A stretch of DNA of 64,000 nt from Perilla frutescens (Eukaryota > Streptophyta > Magnoliopsida > Lamiales > Lamiaceae), in contig BRKX01000009.1 of NCBI GenBank assembly GCA_026008535.1, positions 52,573,001 through 52,637,000 of the forward strand, in the 5' to 3' direction. The translations under genes and the position numbers were made by a program. Below are positions 1 to 11,243 of this stretch, one piece after another. Under the pieces are notes generated by a model that was not told where the DNA came from, did no database searches, and saw only the letters and a program-made list of their open reading frames with translations. How positions within the stretch are numbered: the stretch's first letter is position 1; every line of letters starts with the position of its first letter.

Positions 1-1290
1 AGCGGAAACTTCGATCGATAGGATCTTGCCAGCGTCGTATGCCGAAGCCCGTGGGTCTTCGAAGCCTGTCTCTTTTTTTTATATTTATATCATAACTATC
101 CTTGACTTCATGCTCTGTGTCTTTCTGCAGGCTTCCATAAGCGAAGAGACGCAACCGGCACTGAGGCCGAGCGAATCGAGGTCGCCTTCTCCCTTTTTGA
201 GGAAGATCGTCAGTTCGAAGCTGTTCGCCGAGGCCGAACCCTATTCGACATGGGGAAGTTAAAGATTCATCGCTCTGACGACAAGGTGAAGGCCTTAGCA
301 ACAGCTAAGGTGTTGAGCCCCTCGTCGTCCGACGTCAAAAGACTTGCCGGGGCCACGCCTTCAGCCTCTCCTCCCTTGAAGAAATAGAAAGACCAGACTG
401 GCCTCGAGGCTTCCACTCCTTCTATTATGCCCCAGCCCGTGATCGATGTCGATGCCTTGGCTCGTAAGAAGGCTTCGAAGGGGTCGAGCAGCCTTAAGGT
501 GCCCCTAAGGCCTTTCCTCCTCAACGTCCAATCCGCCATTGCTGACGGCTGCTCTCCTTTGGAGTTCGAGAGAGATGGCCTGGAAGAGCAGGCTCGACTC
601 GCCTTCCAAATGCTGTCGAAGGTTTGCTTATCTCTCCTTATTCATATTTTCTTTATGTGTTTTATACTCGTGTTTAAATGAGTGCTTAACTTAAACTGGT
701 CCGTTATGTTACAGGCCCTTTTCTGTCAATACCAGCTCTGGAGTTGGGTCTCGGAGCATGCTGAGGGCCTCGAGAAGAGGTTGATGGAGCTCTCTGAGGA
801 GCAAGAAAGGATCGCTGAGGAGAGGCGTGACTTTGCTGCGGAGAAATCGGCCTTGCTCGTAGAGAGAGACTCGGCTCGTGCTTTGGCCGCCAGGGCTCAG
901 GTGCAACTTGACCGGGCTCTGGATCACCAAGCCCGACTGGAGTTATCGAAGGCCTCTCTGGAGTCAAGGCTGGCTGCTGCTGAAGCGAGGATAAAAGAGC
1001 TTGAGGCCCGCCACGCGACTCTGGACTTTGCCTCACTGGTCGATTCTGTAGAGTTCGAGCCTTTCAAAGAACTCTTTTATCAGGAGGGCGGCTCTGCAGT
1101 GGTCGAGGCAATCAAGGAGAGAATGCCTGAACTCGACCTCTCATTCCTTGATGTTGACGATGAGACGGAGACAGAGGTGATCAGGAGCTCTACGGACGGG
1201 GCCGGAGAGGAGAAGGGGGCCAAGGATGGAGAGGATGCTATGAAGATGGTTGCTTTGGAGGTCAAGAAGAGTACGGAAGATCAACCGTGA
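1..1290 (+). pseudogene. Antisense spliced coiled-coil gene inside the Tat element
   Basis: An additional gene runs opposite to gag-pol. One intron is clear: AAG|GTTTGC at 622 to TTACAG ending at 714 (93 bp); it joins residues ending QMLSK to ALFCQYQ without a frame change. An earlier intron ends at CTGCAG|GC (130), with its donor at 51 or 68; the donor at 51 keeps the frame open. The exon 131-621 is open except for one TAG at 385-387, so the copy is probably inactive. The last exon (715-1290) encodes a long Glu/Arg/Ala-rich coiled coil (about residues 15-120 of that exon: LEKRLMELSEEQERIAEE and onward) and an acidic C-terminus. No enzyme motif is visible. Antisense extra ORFs are known in Grande/Tat elements; their function is not established. 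The gene starts beyond the left edge. Confidence 0.7.
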
Positions 1291-1630
1291 ATTCTTTTTC
1301 TTTTGCTTTATAATTTCTGTGGACAAGTCTTAAATAAAAATTGATACTATATTTTTTGTGAGAATTTGCTATGGATGGTTTGTTTATATCCCTTGTCTTC
1401 ATTATTATTGTGTTCGTAGTGATAAATGGTAGAGTTAATCATAATTTTGTCCGTCTTCTGAGGACTCCTTCTGAGCTTAGTTAAAGAAAAATGAACAAAC
1501 ATGAGGCGTGAGTGCTTTTCCGAACTTATTGCAAAATAGAGTCAAGTTTACTGAGCTTTTTCTCTCAACTCTGCTGGAAGACGGGAGTAGGGGCCCTTGG
1601 ACTTCGGGTTCTGTTAGTTACTCTGACGCT
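1291..1630. other. Non-coding spacer between the antisense gene and the end of pol
   Basis: No ORF of either gene crosses this stretch. It is AT-rich just after the antisense stop and may hold that gene's polyadenylation region (AATAAA-like at 1332). From about 1558 a block (CTGCTGGAAGACGGGAG to GGACTTCGGGTTCTG) is repeated in degenerate form at about 1727-1785 (TTGCTGGAAAGCGAGGG to GGGCTTCGGGTTTTG), so a local duplication overlaps the pol 3' end. Confidence 0.5.
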
Positions 1631-3051
1631 CAAGTCAGTAAACAATCAATAAAATACTTAAAAATTAAAAAAGGAATAAGCAAGAAAGGAGAAATACGAT
1701 ACTCTTTTTTGGCTTCGAGATCGATTTTTTCTCTCGATCTTGCTGGAAAGCGAGGGTCGAAACTCCTGGGCTTCGGGTTTTGTTTTAAGTGGATGGCGTT
1801 CCAGCCGTTGGCTATCGAACACCTTTCTCTCAATCGGAGTTTGTAAGCTTCGTTCCCTATGACTTTCTCAATCTCATAGGGGCCTTCCCAGTTCGGGGCT
1901 AGTTTCCCAGCTCCGATTTCCTTTGTGTTCTGGAATACTTTCCTTAGTACCCAATCTCCTGTTTTGAATGTTCTTAGCCTTGTGTTCTTATCAAAGTGTC
2001 TTCTTATTTTCTGTTGGTAAGAGGATATTTTTATTGCGGCTTTATCTCAAAGTTCGTCTATGGTGTTGAGGTTGGCCTCGAGCTCGGAGTCGTTGGTTTT
2101 ATCCGACCATTCAGTTCTTGTCGATCTTATCTCTGCTTCTGCTGAGAGGACTGCTTCCGAACCATAAGTGAGAGCGTAAGGGGTCTCTCCCATAGCGGTC
2201 CGGGCGGTGGTTCGATAAGACCAGAGGACTCCTGGGAGCTGTTCAACCCATTGTCCTTTGTGTTCAGGGAGTCTTTTCTTCAAAGTGTTCAGGATTGTTT
2301 TGTTGGTTGCTTCGGCTTAACCGTTCGAGGCTGGATGTCTTGGTGTGGAGAAAGAGAGCTTGACGTTCCAATGGCGACAGAAGTCTTGGAATTTTGAACT
2401 TATAAATTGGGAGCCGTTGTCGGTGACTATTTCTTTAGGGACTCCGAACCTGCAAATAACGAATTTCCACAAAAAATTTCATACCTCGGTATCTCTTATT
2501 CGTGCGAAGGCCTCTGCCTCGGCCCATTTGGTGAAGTAGTCTGTCACGACCAAGATAAAGCACTTCTGCTTCGATCTCTTTGGTAGTGGTCCCATGATGT
2601 CTATTCCCCACTTCATATATGGCCAAGGTATGGATGCGGTATGTAGAGGTTCTGTTGGCATATGATTCATCTGGGCAAACCTCTGACATTTGTCACATTT
2701 TTTGGCATAATTTTTTGCGTCTTCCCTCATAGTTGGCCAGTAAAAGCCGGCCGTTAATGCTCGATTAGCCAGGCTTCTATGTCTTGAATGATTTCCGCAT
2801 TCACCGTCGTGGAGCTCGGTTAGGATATACTTTGCTTGGGTCGGGCTTACACATTTCAAATATGGTCCTGAGAAGGACTTTTTGTACAAGGATTCCGAAA
2901 TCATGGCGAATTTTGGAGCTTTTGCCTGTATTCGTCTTGCTTCGATGGGCTCTTCGTAGAGTTCATTTTCTGTTAGGAATCTACATAAGGGGGTCATCCA
3001 GTTTACCTCGATGTCGACGGGAAAAACTTCAGGGTTGTCACCCTTCCACAC
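1631..3051 (-). pseudogene. Tat element integrase (broken)
   Basis: From 3051 down the translation shows the integrase zinc finger (H-x-G-x-C-G-N-H, then CDKCQR) followed by the first catalytic aspartate in GIDIMGPL. A break follows near 2479. The C-terminal part resumes at 2283-2047 (KGQWVEQLPGVLWSYRTTAR and TPYALTYGSEAV, typical gypsy integrase after the DDE core). The pol tail then runs through about 1780 with the usual WNA-x-x-L end (NGWNAIHLK). Stops near 2046 and 2320 interrupt the frame. No chromodomain was recognised, which fits Tat rather than chromoviruses. Confidence 0.8.
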
Positions 3052-3057
3052 AGCGGG

Positions 3058-3900
3058 CTATTTGGCGTATAGGACCTGGATGTTTTTGTCCTGGTTAGTT
3101 TGTATGGCTGATCCCAAATTCGCTAATGCGTCGGCGTGGCGGTTTTCTTCTCTAGTGATGTGTTGGGATTCGATTTTTTCGAACTTGGCCGCCGCTTTTT
3201 TTGCGACCGCGAGGTATGATACCATCCTTGAGTCCTTTGCTTGAAATTCTCCTTCAAACATATTTATTATCAATTGCGAATCACTCATGACTCGAATTCT
3301 TTTGGCTCCTACGTCAGCTGCCAAATTTAATCCTGCTATGAGGGCCTCGTATTCTGCTTCGTTGTTGGTGGTTTTGAACCCGCATCGGATAGATCTTTCT
3401 GTGATTATTCCTTCTGGATTGATCAGTACTAAGCCCATTCCACTCCCCTTCGAAGTGTTGGATCCATCAACTTGGAGGGTCCAGTACTTTGAATCGTTGC
3501 CTTCGACATTCATCAGCATTTTTCCTTCCGGTTTGGCCTCGTGGGAAAAATCTACAATGAAATCTGACAGGACTTGTGATTTAATTGATGTTCGTGGAAC
3601 GAAGTCTATGTCGTACTCCCCGAGTTCGATAGCCCATTGTGATAATCTTCCCGCGAGGTCTGGCTTTCTTAACACGGCTCTTAAGGGGAACTCTGTGACC
3701 ACTTTTATTGAATGGCTTTGGAAATATGGTTTCATTTTTCTGGAAGCCATGACAAGTGCTAAGGCAAGCTTTTCGAGCTGCGGATATCTAGTCTCAGCGT
3801 CTAGCAACGAGCGGCTAGCATAGTATACGGGGTGTTGTCTTTCTTCATCTTCTCTAACAAGGACTGCACTGACAGAGTTAATAGAAACAAATAAATAAAC
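3058..3900 (-). pseudogene. Tat element dual RNase H region
   Basis: The first half (YPQLEKLALALVMASRKMKP, then FPLRAVLRKPDLAGRLSQW and IDFVPR) is the usual Ty3/gypsy RNase H and connection. It is followed by a second, complete RNase H-like domain: LQVDGSNTSKGSGMG, NNEAEYEALIAGL, MSDSQLIIN and REENRHADALANL supply the D-E-D-D pattern. This second domain resembles the 'archaic' RNase H that is diagnostic for Tat elements. The frame is open from 3807 to 3058; upstream it joins the RT thumb through a stop near 3880. Confidence 0.8.
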
Positions 3901-5171
3901 AAGGAGTACCTCTCCGTTGATTGGCTTGGATAGAAGAGGTAGACTTGCGAGGTTTTCCTTAAGGTCTTCGAGGGCCTTGGCGCATTCGGGAGTCCATTCG
4001 AAATCTTTGTTCTTTTGTAGAGTCTGAAAAAATGCCCGGCTTCTTTCTGAGTATTTAGATATGAAGCAGCTAAGAGCTGCTAATCGACCGGTCAGTTTTT
4101 GGACGTCTTTAGGGGTTTTGGGGTGCTGGATAATCCGAACTGCTCTGATTTGGCTTGGGTCGGCTTCGATTCATCTTTTCGTTATCAGGTACCCCAGGAA
4201 TTTCCCCGACGTTACTCCAAAACCGCATTTAGCGGAGTTTAACTTCATGTTGTATCATCGTAGGACTTCGAAGGTTCGTCATAGGTGCATGACGTGGTCC
4301 TGAGCTCGTACTGATTTGACTAGCATGTCGTCGATATAAACTTCCATTGTTATTCCGATGAGCTCTTCAAACATTCGATTTACCAGCCTTTGATACGTTG
4401 CACCTGTATTTTTTAGTCTGAAAGGCATAACTTTATAACATAACATACATCGATGTGTGATGAACGCTGTTTTTTCTTGGTCTTCGTGGTGCATTAGGAT
4501 TTGATTGTATCCCGAGAAAGCGTCCATGAAGCTCATCAGCTCGTGACCTGCCGTTGCATCGACTAAGGCGTCTATATGTGGGAGGGGGAAAAATCTTTAG
4601 GGCACGCCTGATTGAGGTCGGTGAAGTCTATGCATAACTGCTTATTTCCATTCTTCTTTTTTACCACCACGACGTTTGCTAACCATTCTGGATAATGAAC
4701 CTCACGGATATGTCCGTTCTTTAATAGTTTGCCTACTTCCTCATCCACGATTTTGTTTCTTTCCGGGGCAAACTTAAGTATTTTTTGCTTGATGGGAGTC
4801 TTTTCCGGGTCTACCTGTAATTTGTGAGTTATAATAAAAGGGTCGATACCTGTCATATCCTCTAACGACCATGCAAAGCAGTCATGATGCTCTTTGAGGA
4901 ATGCGATCAATTGTTCCCTGATGTCCGAGGCTAATCTGGACCCGATTGATACCATATGATCTGAAAGTTCGGGATGAATCTGTACTTCATCAAGGTCTTC
5001 AATTTTTAGTTCTTCGTAATTTTGGTCTTCTATGCTCGCAGAGGTTGATCCGATCTCTATCTGATTGACCTCGATGAGTACTTTGTATTTGAAAATAGTG
5101 ACATAGCATTCTCTGGACGAGACCTGTTCTCCCTGTACTGATCGAACTCCCCAAGGAGTAGGGAATTTCAT
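3901..5171 (-). pseudogene. Tat element reverse transcriptase (frameshifted)
   Basis: 5171-4572 encodes the linker and N-terminal RT (WLANVVVVKKKNGNKQLCIDFTDLNQACPK). The frame is lost just after ACPKD, where the usual S-x-P-L-P is garbled. It resumes at 4536-4279 with DAFSGYNQI, F-R-L-K-N-T-G-A-T-Y-Q-R and the catalytic box YIDD at about 4338-4327. Thumb sequence continues to about 3900 with in-frame stops (near 4170 and 4280). The order and motifs are those of a plant gypsy RT; the protein cannot be made from this copy. Confidence 0.85.
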
Positions 5172-5213
5172 GATTTGGTGGTATGTTGAAGGTACCGCTC
5201 GGAGCTCATGGAT

Positions 5214-5717
5214 TCAGGATCGTCCCATAATCACGTTGTATGCTGAAGGTGCGTCTATTACTTGAAATTTGGTGAGAAGGTTAAGCCCCTCGATATAAGT
5301 GGGGAGCATGATTTCTCCTAAGGTCGTTTTGTGTTCTCCGCTGAAGCCGATCAATGTTGTTGACTTATTTACAATGTCTGTTTCTTTTACCTGCATTTCT
5401 TTCAACGTACTAAGGAAGATCACGTTAGAGGAACTCCCGTTGTCGATGAGAGTTCGTTTGATTAAACAGTTCGATATTAAAAAGAAAATGACTAGTGCAT
5501 TGTGGTGTGGGTGTGAGAGTTCAGATACTTCACTACTGGAGAAGCTGAGAGTTGTCAGATCATCAGGTGCAGCTTCTTTGGGTATGTTTCCTGTATATTT
5601 GAGGGATCGACAATGCCTCTTTGCCGATGACTGGGAGACGCCACTGATCTTCGAACCTCTGGTTATGCAATTTAGAGTTCGATCGATTCTCGGGGGTTTG
5701 ATGGGCTGAGTTTCCAT
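5214..5717 (-). pseudogene. Tat element aspartic protease
   Basis: The catalytic segment LIDNGSSSNVIF (D-x-G-S-S type), the flap-like GFSGEHKTTLGEI and the end AYNVIMGRS mark a gypsy-type pepsin-like protease, about 100 residues after a Ser-rich lead. Here the active motif reads D-N-G instead of the common D-S/T-G. Stops at both ends separate it from gag (5736) and RT (5171), where a continuous polyprotein would be expected. Confidence 0.75.
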
Positions 5718-5735
5718 ACGATTATCTCTTCTATT

Positions 5736-7134
5736 CTAATTTTCTTTTCCTTTTGAGGTCAGGAGATCAGTCAAGTGGCCTCTTTTGAGAAGCTCGATCA
5801 CTTCAAGTCTAAGTGCGATGCAGTTGTCTGTCCTATGCCCATGATCATTGTGGAAGTCGCAGAATTTGTTCCTGTCTCGCTTATTATCAGGTGTTCTCAT
5901 CTTTGGGGGCCACTTGACGTTTTGCCCTAGCCCTTTTATCGCGTTCACGGCTTCTGAAAGTGTTATGCAAAGATTATACTCGGTAGCCTTCTGTCTGGGC
6001 GTTCGGGTATTCTCCTATCTCTGGGATCGAATCTGGGGTTACCAGGATATGGATCTGCTTGATACCTCTCATTTCTGATGTGAGACCTGTGCTCCTTGCG
6101 GAGTGGATCATTTCGAGGTTTAAACTTGGATGAGTTTGCTTCATCTTCTTCTCATTTGATCTATGCCCATGCTTTGGCGAGGACATCTTCCATTGTTTTG
6201 CATGGATATTTGGTTAATTATTTGTAGAGATCTGATCCCCCTTTAAACCCTTCCTGAAGGCTGATACGGTGGTGTCGATATTGCATCCCGGGATCGACAC
6301 TTTTTCTTTGTTAAATCGTCTTATGAAGCTTCGTAGGGTTTCCTCTGGTCTCTGGATCACTGTGTAGAGGTCGTCGGCATGTTTCTCGATCTTTCAGCTA
6401 CTAGCGAACTGCTCGACGAACAGGTCGTTGAGCTGAACGAAGGTGGAGATCGACGAGTTCAGCAAAATTGTAAACCATTGGAGTGCCAGTCCGGATAGGC
6501 TGCTTCCAAACCCCTTACACATTCCAACCTCTCTACTTTGTCGCGGGATCGAAGTGGTAAACATCCTCTGCTTGTATTGTGCTATATGGTCGTCGGGATC
6601 GGCAGTGCCATCGAACAGTTTCATGGATGGAAAGGTGAACTTCGGTGGCATCTCTACGAGGTTGATTTCTTCTGTAAAAGGAGAATTCGCGAAGCTTGTC
6701 GGGGCCGTCTTACGGATGGGGACGGGAACCCCGGAGATTCGTGTGAGCATTTCTTCCAACTGCTTCAGTTTGCTCTCGATCTCGATTTCAGGCTGGTTCT
6801 CGATGTATTCGAACCCGGGGAAGGTCTGAGATACGGATCGCCAGCATTTTCTTTATTTTGTTGTCCTTCGCTAGTTCCTGTAATGTTTTGGTTAGCAGTT
6901 TCGTTAACGGAATTTAAAAGTACCTGTTCGCGTAGCTGACTGGTTTTTCAAGTTCGTGGGGGTTGTCGATGAAGTCCGTTAGGAAATTGATTCGGTGGAC
7001 TGAACATTTCCATCCGAGCTTTAAGGACTGAATTTTCCGTTCAAATAGCCGCGAGCTCCACAACGGTGGAGTCGAGTTGTTGCTAGATCGCTCGCAGCAC
7101 TTGAGCAATGTCCCCGTTTCCTCCTGCGGGAGGG
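5736..7134 (-). pseudogene. Tat element gag (broken into at least four frames)
   Basis: The conserved gag core is at 6759-6394: PPKFTFPSMKLFDGTADPDD, HIAQYKQRM, then ALQWF and FVQLNDLFVEQFASS. The N-terminal part lies at 7108-6914 and the C-terminal part at 5948-5736. The latter has a CCHC-like knuckle CDFHNDHGHRTDNC (about 5861-5820) followed by the conserved E-L-L-K-R-G-H-L. Several stops and frameshifts lie between. The first gag codons are separated by the solo LTR at 7140-10627. Confidence 0.75.
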
Positions 7135-7139
7135 GTTAC
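7135..7139. repeat. Target-site duplication GTTAC (left)
   Basis: GTTAC directly precedes TGTAACACC at 7140; the same five bases follow TGTTACA at 10628-10632. Confidence 0.9.
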
Positions 7140-10100
7140 TGTAACACCCCAAATTTTTCGGATAAGATTTAGAGGATTGATTAATGTTAATTAATTAGTT
7201 AAGGAAGAAATTTAATAAGTTAATTAAGGTTGGATGTCAGTCACGACTTTAGGAGTCAGTTTTCGTGAAAATCGTCTTTTTGGAAAATATGATCTTAATT
7301 CTTTTATGGCCATTCGTGGTCTCGTGAGAAAGGTTTTAACTCAAGGAGTATGCCGGTGTTTTCGGATTTTAATTCTGAAGTCATTTGAGTTCCCAGTGTT
7401 GAAAAGCGTATTTAAAAGGAGAATGAATAGTAACTTTTGCGTGCGTTCGTATTTTGAGAAATTTGCGAAATCCTCCTCGTTAATCTGAGTCTAGTTCTAT
7501 CAGGCCCCTCTTATAGGAAATGACTCAAGGATTCCGTTGGCGTTTACGGATTTCCATTCTGAAGTCAATCGAACGCTCGGGAGCAAAATCTGTCAGTCTG
7601 AGTGAATAGTAAAAAGTAATTCCAAAAAGGGAATCTTTGCTCGTGTTTCTTCTGATGACCCCATCTTCTTCACAAATCAAGTTGGTTCACTAGTATTCGA
7701 GCCAACGAGCCTCCCGGTATTTTTAGATTTCATGTCTGAGGCCATTTGGACCTCGACATCGAATAAAGCAGCTTTTAACCGAATTCGGGGTAACTTTCGC
7801 AGTACTTCCGCACTGCAATGGCTACTAAGGGAAGCCAAAGCTTCTCCTATAAATAAGGGACCATCCCTTTACCTTTCATTTGCTCATTTACCACCCATTC
7901 ACTTCTAAATCGAGAGAGTGAGAAGCTTTGAAAGCCGAGAAAGTTCTATCGAAGTAAAAAGCGTTCTTCGTGAGTGTTCTTCAAGACGACGAGCGGTGTG
8001 GCGTGGAAGGGATGCGGTGAGGGAATGTGCTAGGGGCGCCATTGGGTTGTAGCAGGCGGCTCTGCCACCGTTGCGATTTAACGAGACACCGAGCTAGCCA
8101 CATTCCTTCGACGCACCTAACCCCGTCCATTCTTGTTCATCGGTCTCGACTACATTTTTTTTCCGTCTTTAAATTCCGCATTTACCTTCCATTCTTTACT
8201 ATTGCTCGTTTACCTTCCGTCTAAGTTGTATTTTGATTTTTATTAAAGTTCCAAGTTAATAACGTTTACGTTATATTTCTCATTTTACTCCCGCTATTAT
8301 TATTCTAGAGATTAGCCTCGTTTATTCCGTTCAATCCATATTTCACGATTTCATTGTTATTCTAAATATTAAGGAGGATTATCGTGTTTATGCCATTATA
8401 ATGCCAAAATTCTTTTTAAGTTGAAGCATGTTGTTGCACGTTAATTTCAAGTACGTTGTTTTTAAGAAATTTCGGGTTAAGTGTTCTTTGTGTTCGTCGA
8501 AAGAATCAACAAACACGAAGAACCCAGTTGAAGATCGCCAGAACTGAGCTGAAGAGAGAGAAAATGAGAGAGCCCCGCGGGGAGGGGGGTGCGCCGCCGC
8601 GCCACACCCCCCTCAGCCCTCATAGCCCGTCGGCGCACCCATGCGCCGCGGCGGGGGTTGCCGCCGGCGCCTATGTGCGCCGTGGCGCCCCCTCTTCCTC
8701 CGTGTTGTTTTCCGTCATTTCCGGCTATTTTTCATACCCTCTTCCCGAGCTTTTCGAGCTTTTCAAATCATGTTATTCTCAAGCTATTTTCAAGTTTAAA
8801 TTTTAGTGAAGCATTCAAGTTATTTTCGATTTATTTCGAATAAGCTATTCAAGTTATTTTCTGTCTAAAAATTTAGAAATCAAGTCGAGAAGTTCCTTAA
8901 ATAAAATAAATCCTTCTCGGATCCTTATAAAGTCAAAAAGTTGTGTTATCCGTGTTAAGTCCTAGCTAAGGGTATTTTAGTTGAGAGTTATATGATTTCA
9001 TGTTATTAGAAATCTTCGAATGAGGCTGCTAAGTCGATAATTCGACTTTTGTAGGAGGAATCGAGCCTCGAGGGAATACTAAGAAAGACCACCAGCTCGT
9101 TGCCTCATCTTCCGTTCCGTAATTAAGGTGGGTAAATCTATACTCATCTAAAGTTTGAGCTAATGAGCTCTAAAAGCATGTTAGGGCAAATGAGATATCC
9201 AATAAAGTATTTTTGCTCTGCCTGATTAATCTCTGTGCAAGGAAGGAAGGAAAGGAAGATATTATGTTTTAATTGAGCTCTCGAGCATGTTTAGAAATGC
9301 TAGAAATATTAAAGTATTGTTTATGCTTAGCATGAGATGTTTAGAATTGCCTTTAGTTATGATTCGTATTTATTTACGTTCATCTCCTAGTATTGAATGT
9401 TTATGCTTGTTAAGCTCGTATAATTAAGAATTAAGGTTTGCCTTGTTAGGGTAGTGTTAAATCCCTTATAGGCCAAGATCATGCAGTATTAAAGGAAGGA
9501 AATGAAGATATTATGTTTTAATTGAGCTCTTGAGCATGTTTAGAAATGCTAGAAATATTAAAGTATTGTTTATGCTTAGCATGAGATGTTTAGAATTGCC
9601 TTTAGTTACGATTCGTATTTATTTACGTTCATCTCCTGGTATTGAATGTTTATGCTTGTTAAGCTCGTATAATTAAGAATTAAGGTTTGCCTTATTAGGG
9701 TAGCGTTAAATCCCTTATAGGCCAAGATCATGCAGTATTAAAGGATTAGCCCTTAGACGTTGTTCTAAGTTTGGTGTTGTTAGCAAGGTTAAGAAAGGAA
9801 GAAACTTAGCTTTTCGCTTAAGCGGGATTTGAGCTCAGAACTTTTAAGGAAGTCACTGCTGGGTTAATTCCCTCGCAAACTCGTTTGGATAGTTGAGGTA
9901 ACCTCTCTTCTATCCTATGACATGCATAAGGGTGCAGTTGACATCAGGTTTGAGCCAGGATGGGCCCAAAAAGAAAAGAAAAGATTTTGCGGATATGGAG
10001 AGGGCTTTTGCGTTTTGCTCTCCATATACCATCAGTTGATTATTGGATATCTTGAAGTTTATTAAAGTGTTTCATTAAAACCCACTGAGTACATTAGTGC

Positions 10101-10627
10101 TCATGCCCCCTCTTTTTCAAATATTTTTCAGGTTGAGATGCTGAGGATGTGGGTTGGCTACCAAGATTGTTTTGCTATTATCTAATATTCCCTTGAAATC
10201 CCACTATGTGATCTGCTACTCTGATACACTCTTTCTAATTCCGTTTAAAGTTCTATTATGATTATCAAGACTCTATGAATATTTTCCCAGACATGATTAT
10301 TTGAGTATAAGATGCAAACTAAGTTTTATTTCTACTTCTCGAGTATGATTTCCTTTCGCCTATAAAGGGGCTTATACACATTAATATCTATTATTGTTTC
10401 GACCTATGGATGGGTCTATACTTAATGGTATCCGTCTAATTAACCGTTTCATTCTACTTGAGCATGCTCCCATTTTAATAAGAGTGAACCCGAGTAGCAT
10501 CATCTATTCCTCAAAAGCATATCTCGATTGTAAAACCTCCTTATTAATCTTCTGTCTTACTTCATTAATCCCTTAATAACACCTCATCCCCATTCATTAA
10601 CCCCTATCTCGGGACTGGGCTGTTACA
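7140..10627 (+). mobile_element. Solo LTR, 3.5 kb, Ty3/gypsy (Tekay/Del-like)
   Basis: It starts TGTAACACCCC and ends CTGTTACA, giving a perfect 7-bp terminal inverted repeat (TGTAACA), and is flanked by GTTAC on both sides. It contains no gag or pol, so one LTR remains after LTR-LTR recombination. A TATA box (TATAAATA, 7848-7855) sets the plus orientation. A GC-rich island lies at about 8576-8692. LTRs this long beginning TGTAACACCC are typical of Tekay/Del chromoviruses; that assignment is inference from size and ends only. ORFs inside it (7234, 8027, 8456, 10394) show no family. Confidence 0.85.
9245..9744. repeat. Tandem duplication inside the solo LTR, period 249 bp
   Basis: GAAGATATTATG at 9255 recurs at 9504, and ATGCAGTATTAAAGGA at 9481 recurs at 9730. 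The two units are nearly identical, with only a few substitutions, so the duplication is much younger than the LTR's other changes or was homogenised. Confidence 0.9.
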
Positions 10628-10632
10628 GTTAC

Positions 10633-10688
10633 AGATGGTGATTCCCTCCGATTGTCTTGAGAGTTCGGGGTCGTGCTGCTTCAGCCAT
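10633..10688 (-). pseudogene. First codons of the Tat gag, cut off by the solo LTR
   Basis: On the minus strand an ATG at 10688-10686, about 30 bases after the PBS, opens a short frame (MAEAARPRTLK) that runs to the GTTAC insertion site. The gag frame then resumes at 7134. A small frameshift before the insertion is needed to join the two parts. Confidence 0.5.
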
Positions 10689-10718
10689 CGATAGTCATCT
10701 TCAATCTGGTCAATCAGA

Positions 10719-10736
10719 GCCCCACGGTGGGCGCCA
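10719..10736 (-). promoter_or_regulatory. Primer-binding site of the Tat element
   Basis: The minus strand reads TGGCGCCCACCGTGGGGC, directly inside the LTR. TGGCGCC-starting PBSs are standard for plant Ty3/gypsy elements. It fixes both the orientation and the inner LTR border. Confidence 0.85.
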
Positions 10737-10739
10737 AAT

Positions 10740-11243
10740 TATAGAGAGTGAATTTCTATAATTATTTTCGTACTTGGTTCGGGCTCTGGCGACCGGCGAG
10801 ATTTTGTGAGGCCAAAGAATGAAGTCGAAAGAGATTGATTTAGGAATAATTAAGTGTATAAAGGATCGGAATAATTCTTTGTTTTGTTGATGATTACTTG
10901 AGTGTTTCGATATATCTTGCCCCTTTTTCTCACCCCATATGCGATTTATATAGGGTGAAGCCGTAACCCATTTCCGACTTTCAAGAGATTCTCCGCTATT
11001 TTTAGGGATAGACCCTTATCCCCTTAAGGGTTTTTGACTGGGTCATACTTGTCTACCAACTTCCCTTTTGACCTGGACTTATTGTTCGAACTCTGCCCCA
11101 GCTCGCCCGAATTGTTATCCCCTCTTCGGCCTTGACTCATTCGATCTCTAAACCCTGGACTTCGGTACGTGTCTACTAGGCCCTAATACCCTTGAACGAA
11201 CATGGGCTTTATTGCCGGGCTTTAATGAAAATAGACCTCTACA
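10740..11243 (-). repeat. 5' LTR of the Tat element (504 bp)
   Basis: On the minus strand it starts TGTAGAG (11243) and ends CTCTATA (10740), an imperfect inverted repeat in which the canonical final CA has become TA. A TATA box (TATATAAA, plus coordinates 10945-10952) lies in the middle. The PBS adjoins its inner end. Confidence 0.75.

Larger units (their letters stand above)
1..11243 (-). mobile_element. Decayed Ty3/gypsy (Tat-lineage) LTR retrotransposon, left part outside window
   Basis: Read on the minus strand the order is LTR (11243-10740), PBS, gag, protease, reverse transcriptase, RNase H, a second RNase H, integrase, then a non-coding 3' part with an antisense gene. Gag-pol order with integrase last is Ty3/gypsy. 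The extra RNase H and the antisense gene are features known from the Tat lineage (Grande/Retand-type elements). Gag and pol are broken by several stops and frameshifts and by a 3.5-kb solo LTR in gag, so the copy is dead. The second LTR must lie left of base 1. A target-site duplication cannot be checked; the right flank begins AAGAT. Confidence 0.85.

Noticed and set aside
704..1036. Minus-strand ORF of 110 codons over the antisense gene
   Set aside because: It is the complement of the coiled-coil exon; its Pro/Ser/Arg-rich product has no family and reflects codon bias of the other strand.
9245..9744. The 249-bp direct repeats as a pair of short LTRs
   Set aside because: They are adjacent with nothing between them and lie inside a larger LTR bounded by its own TSD.
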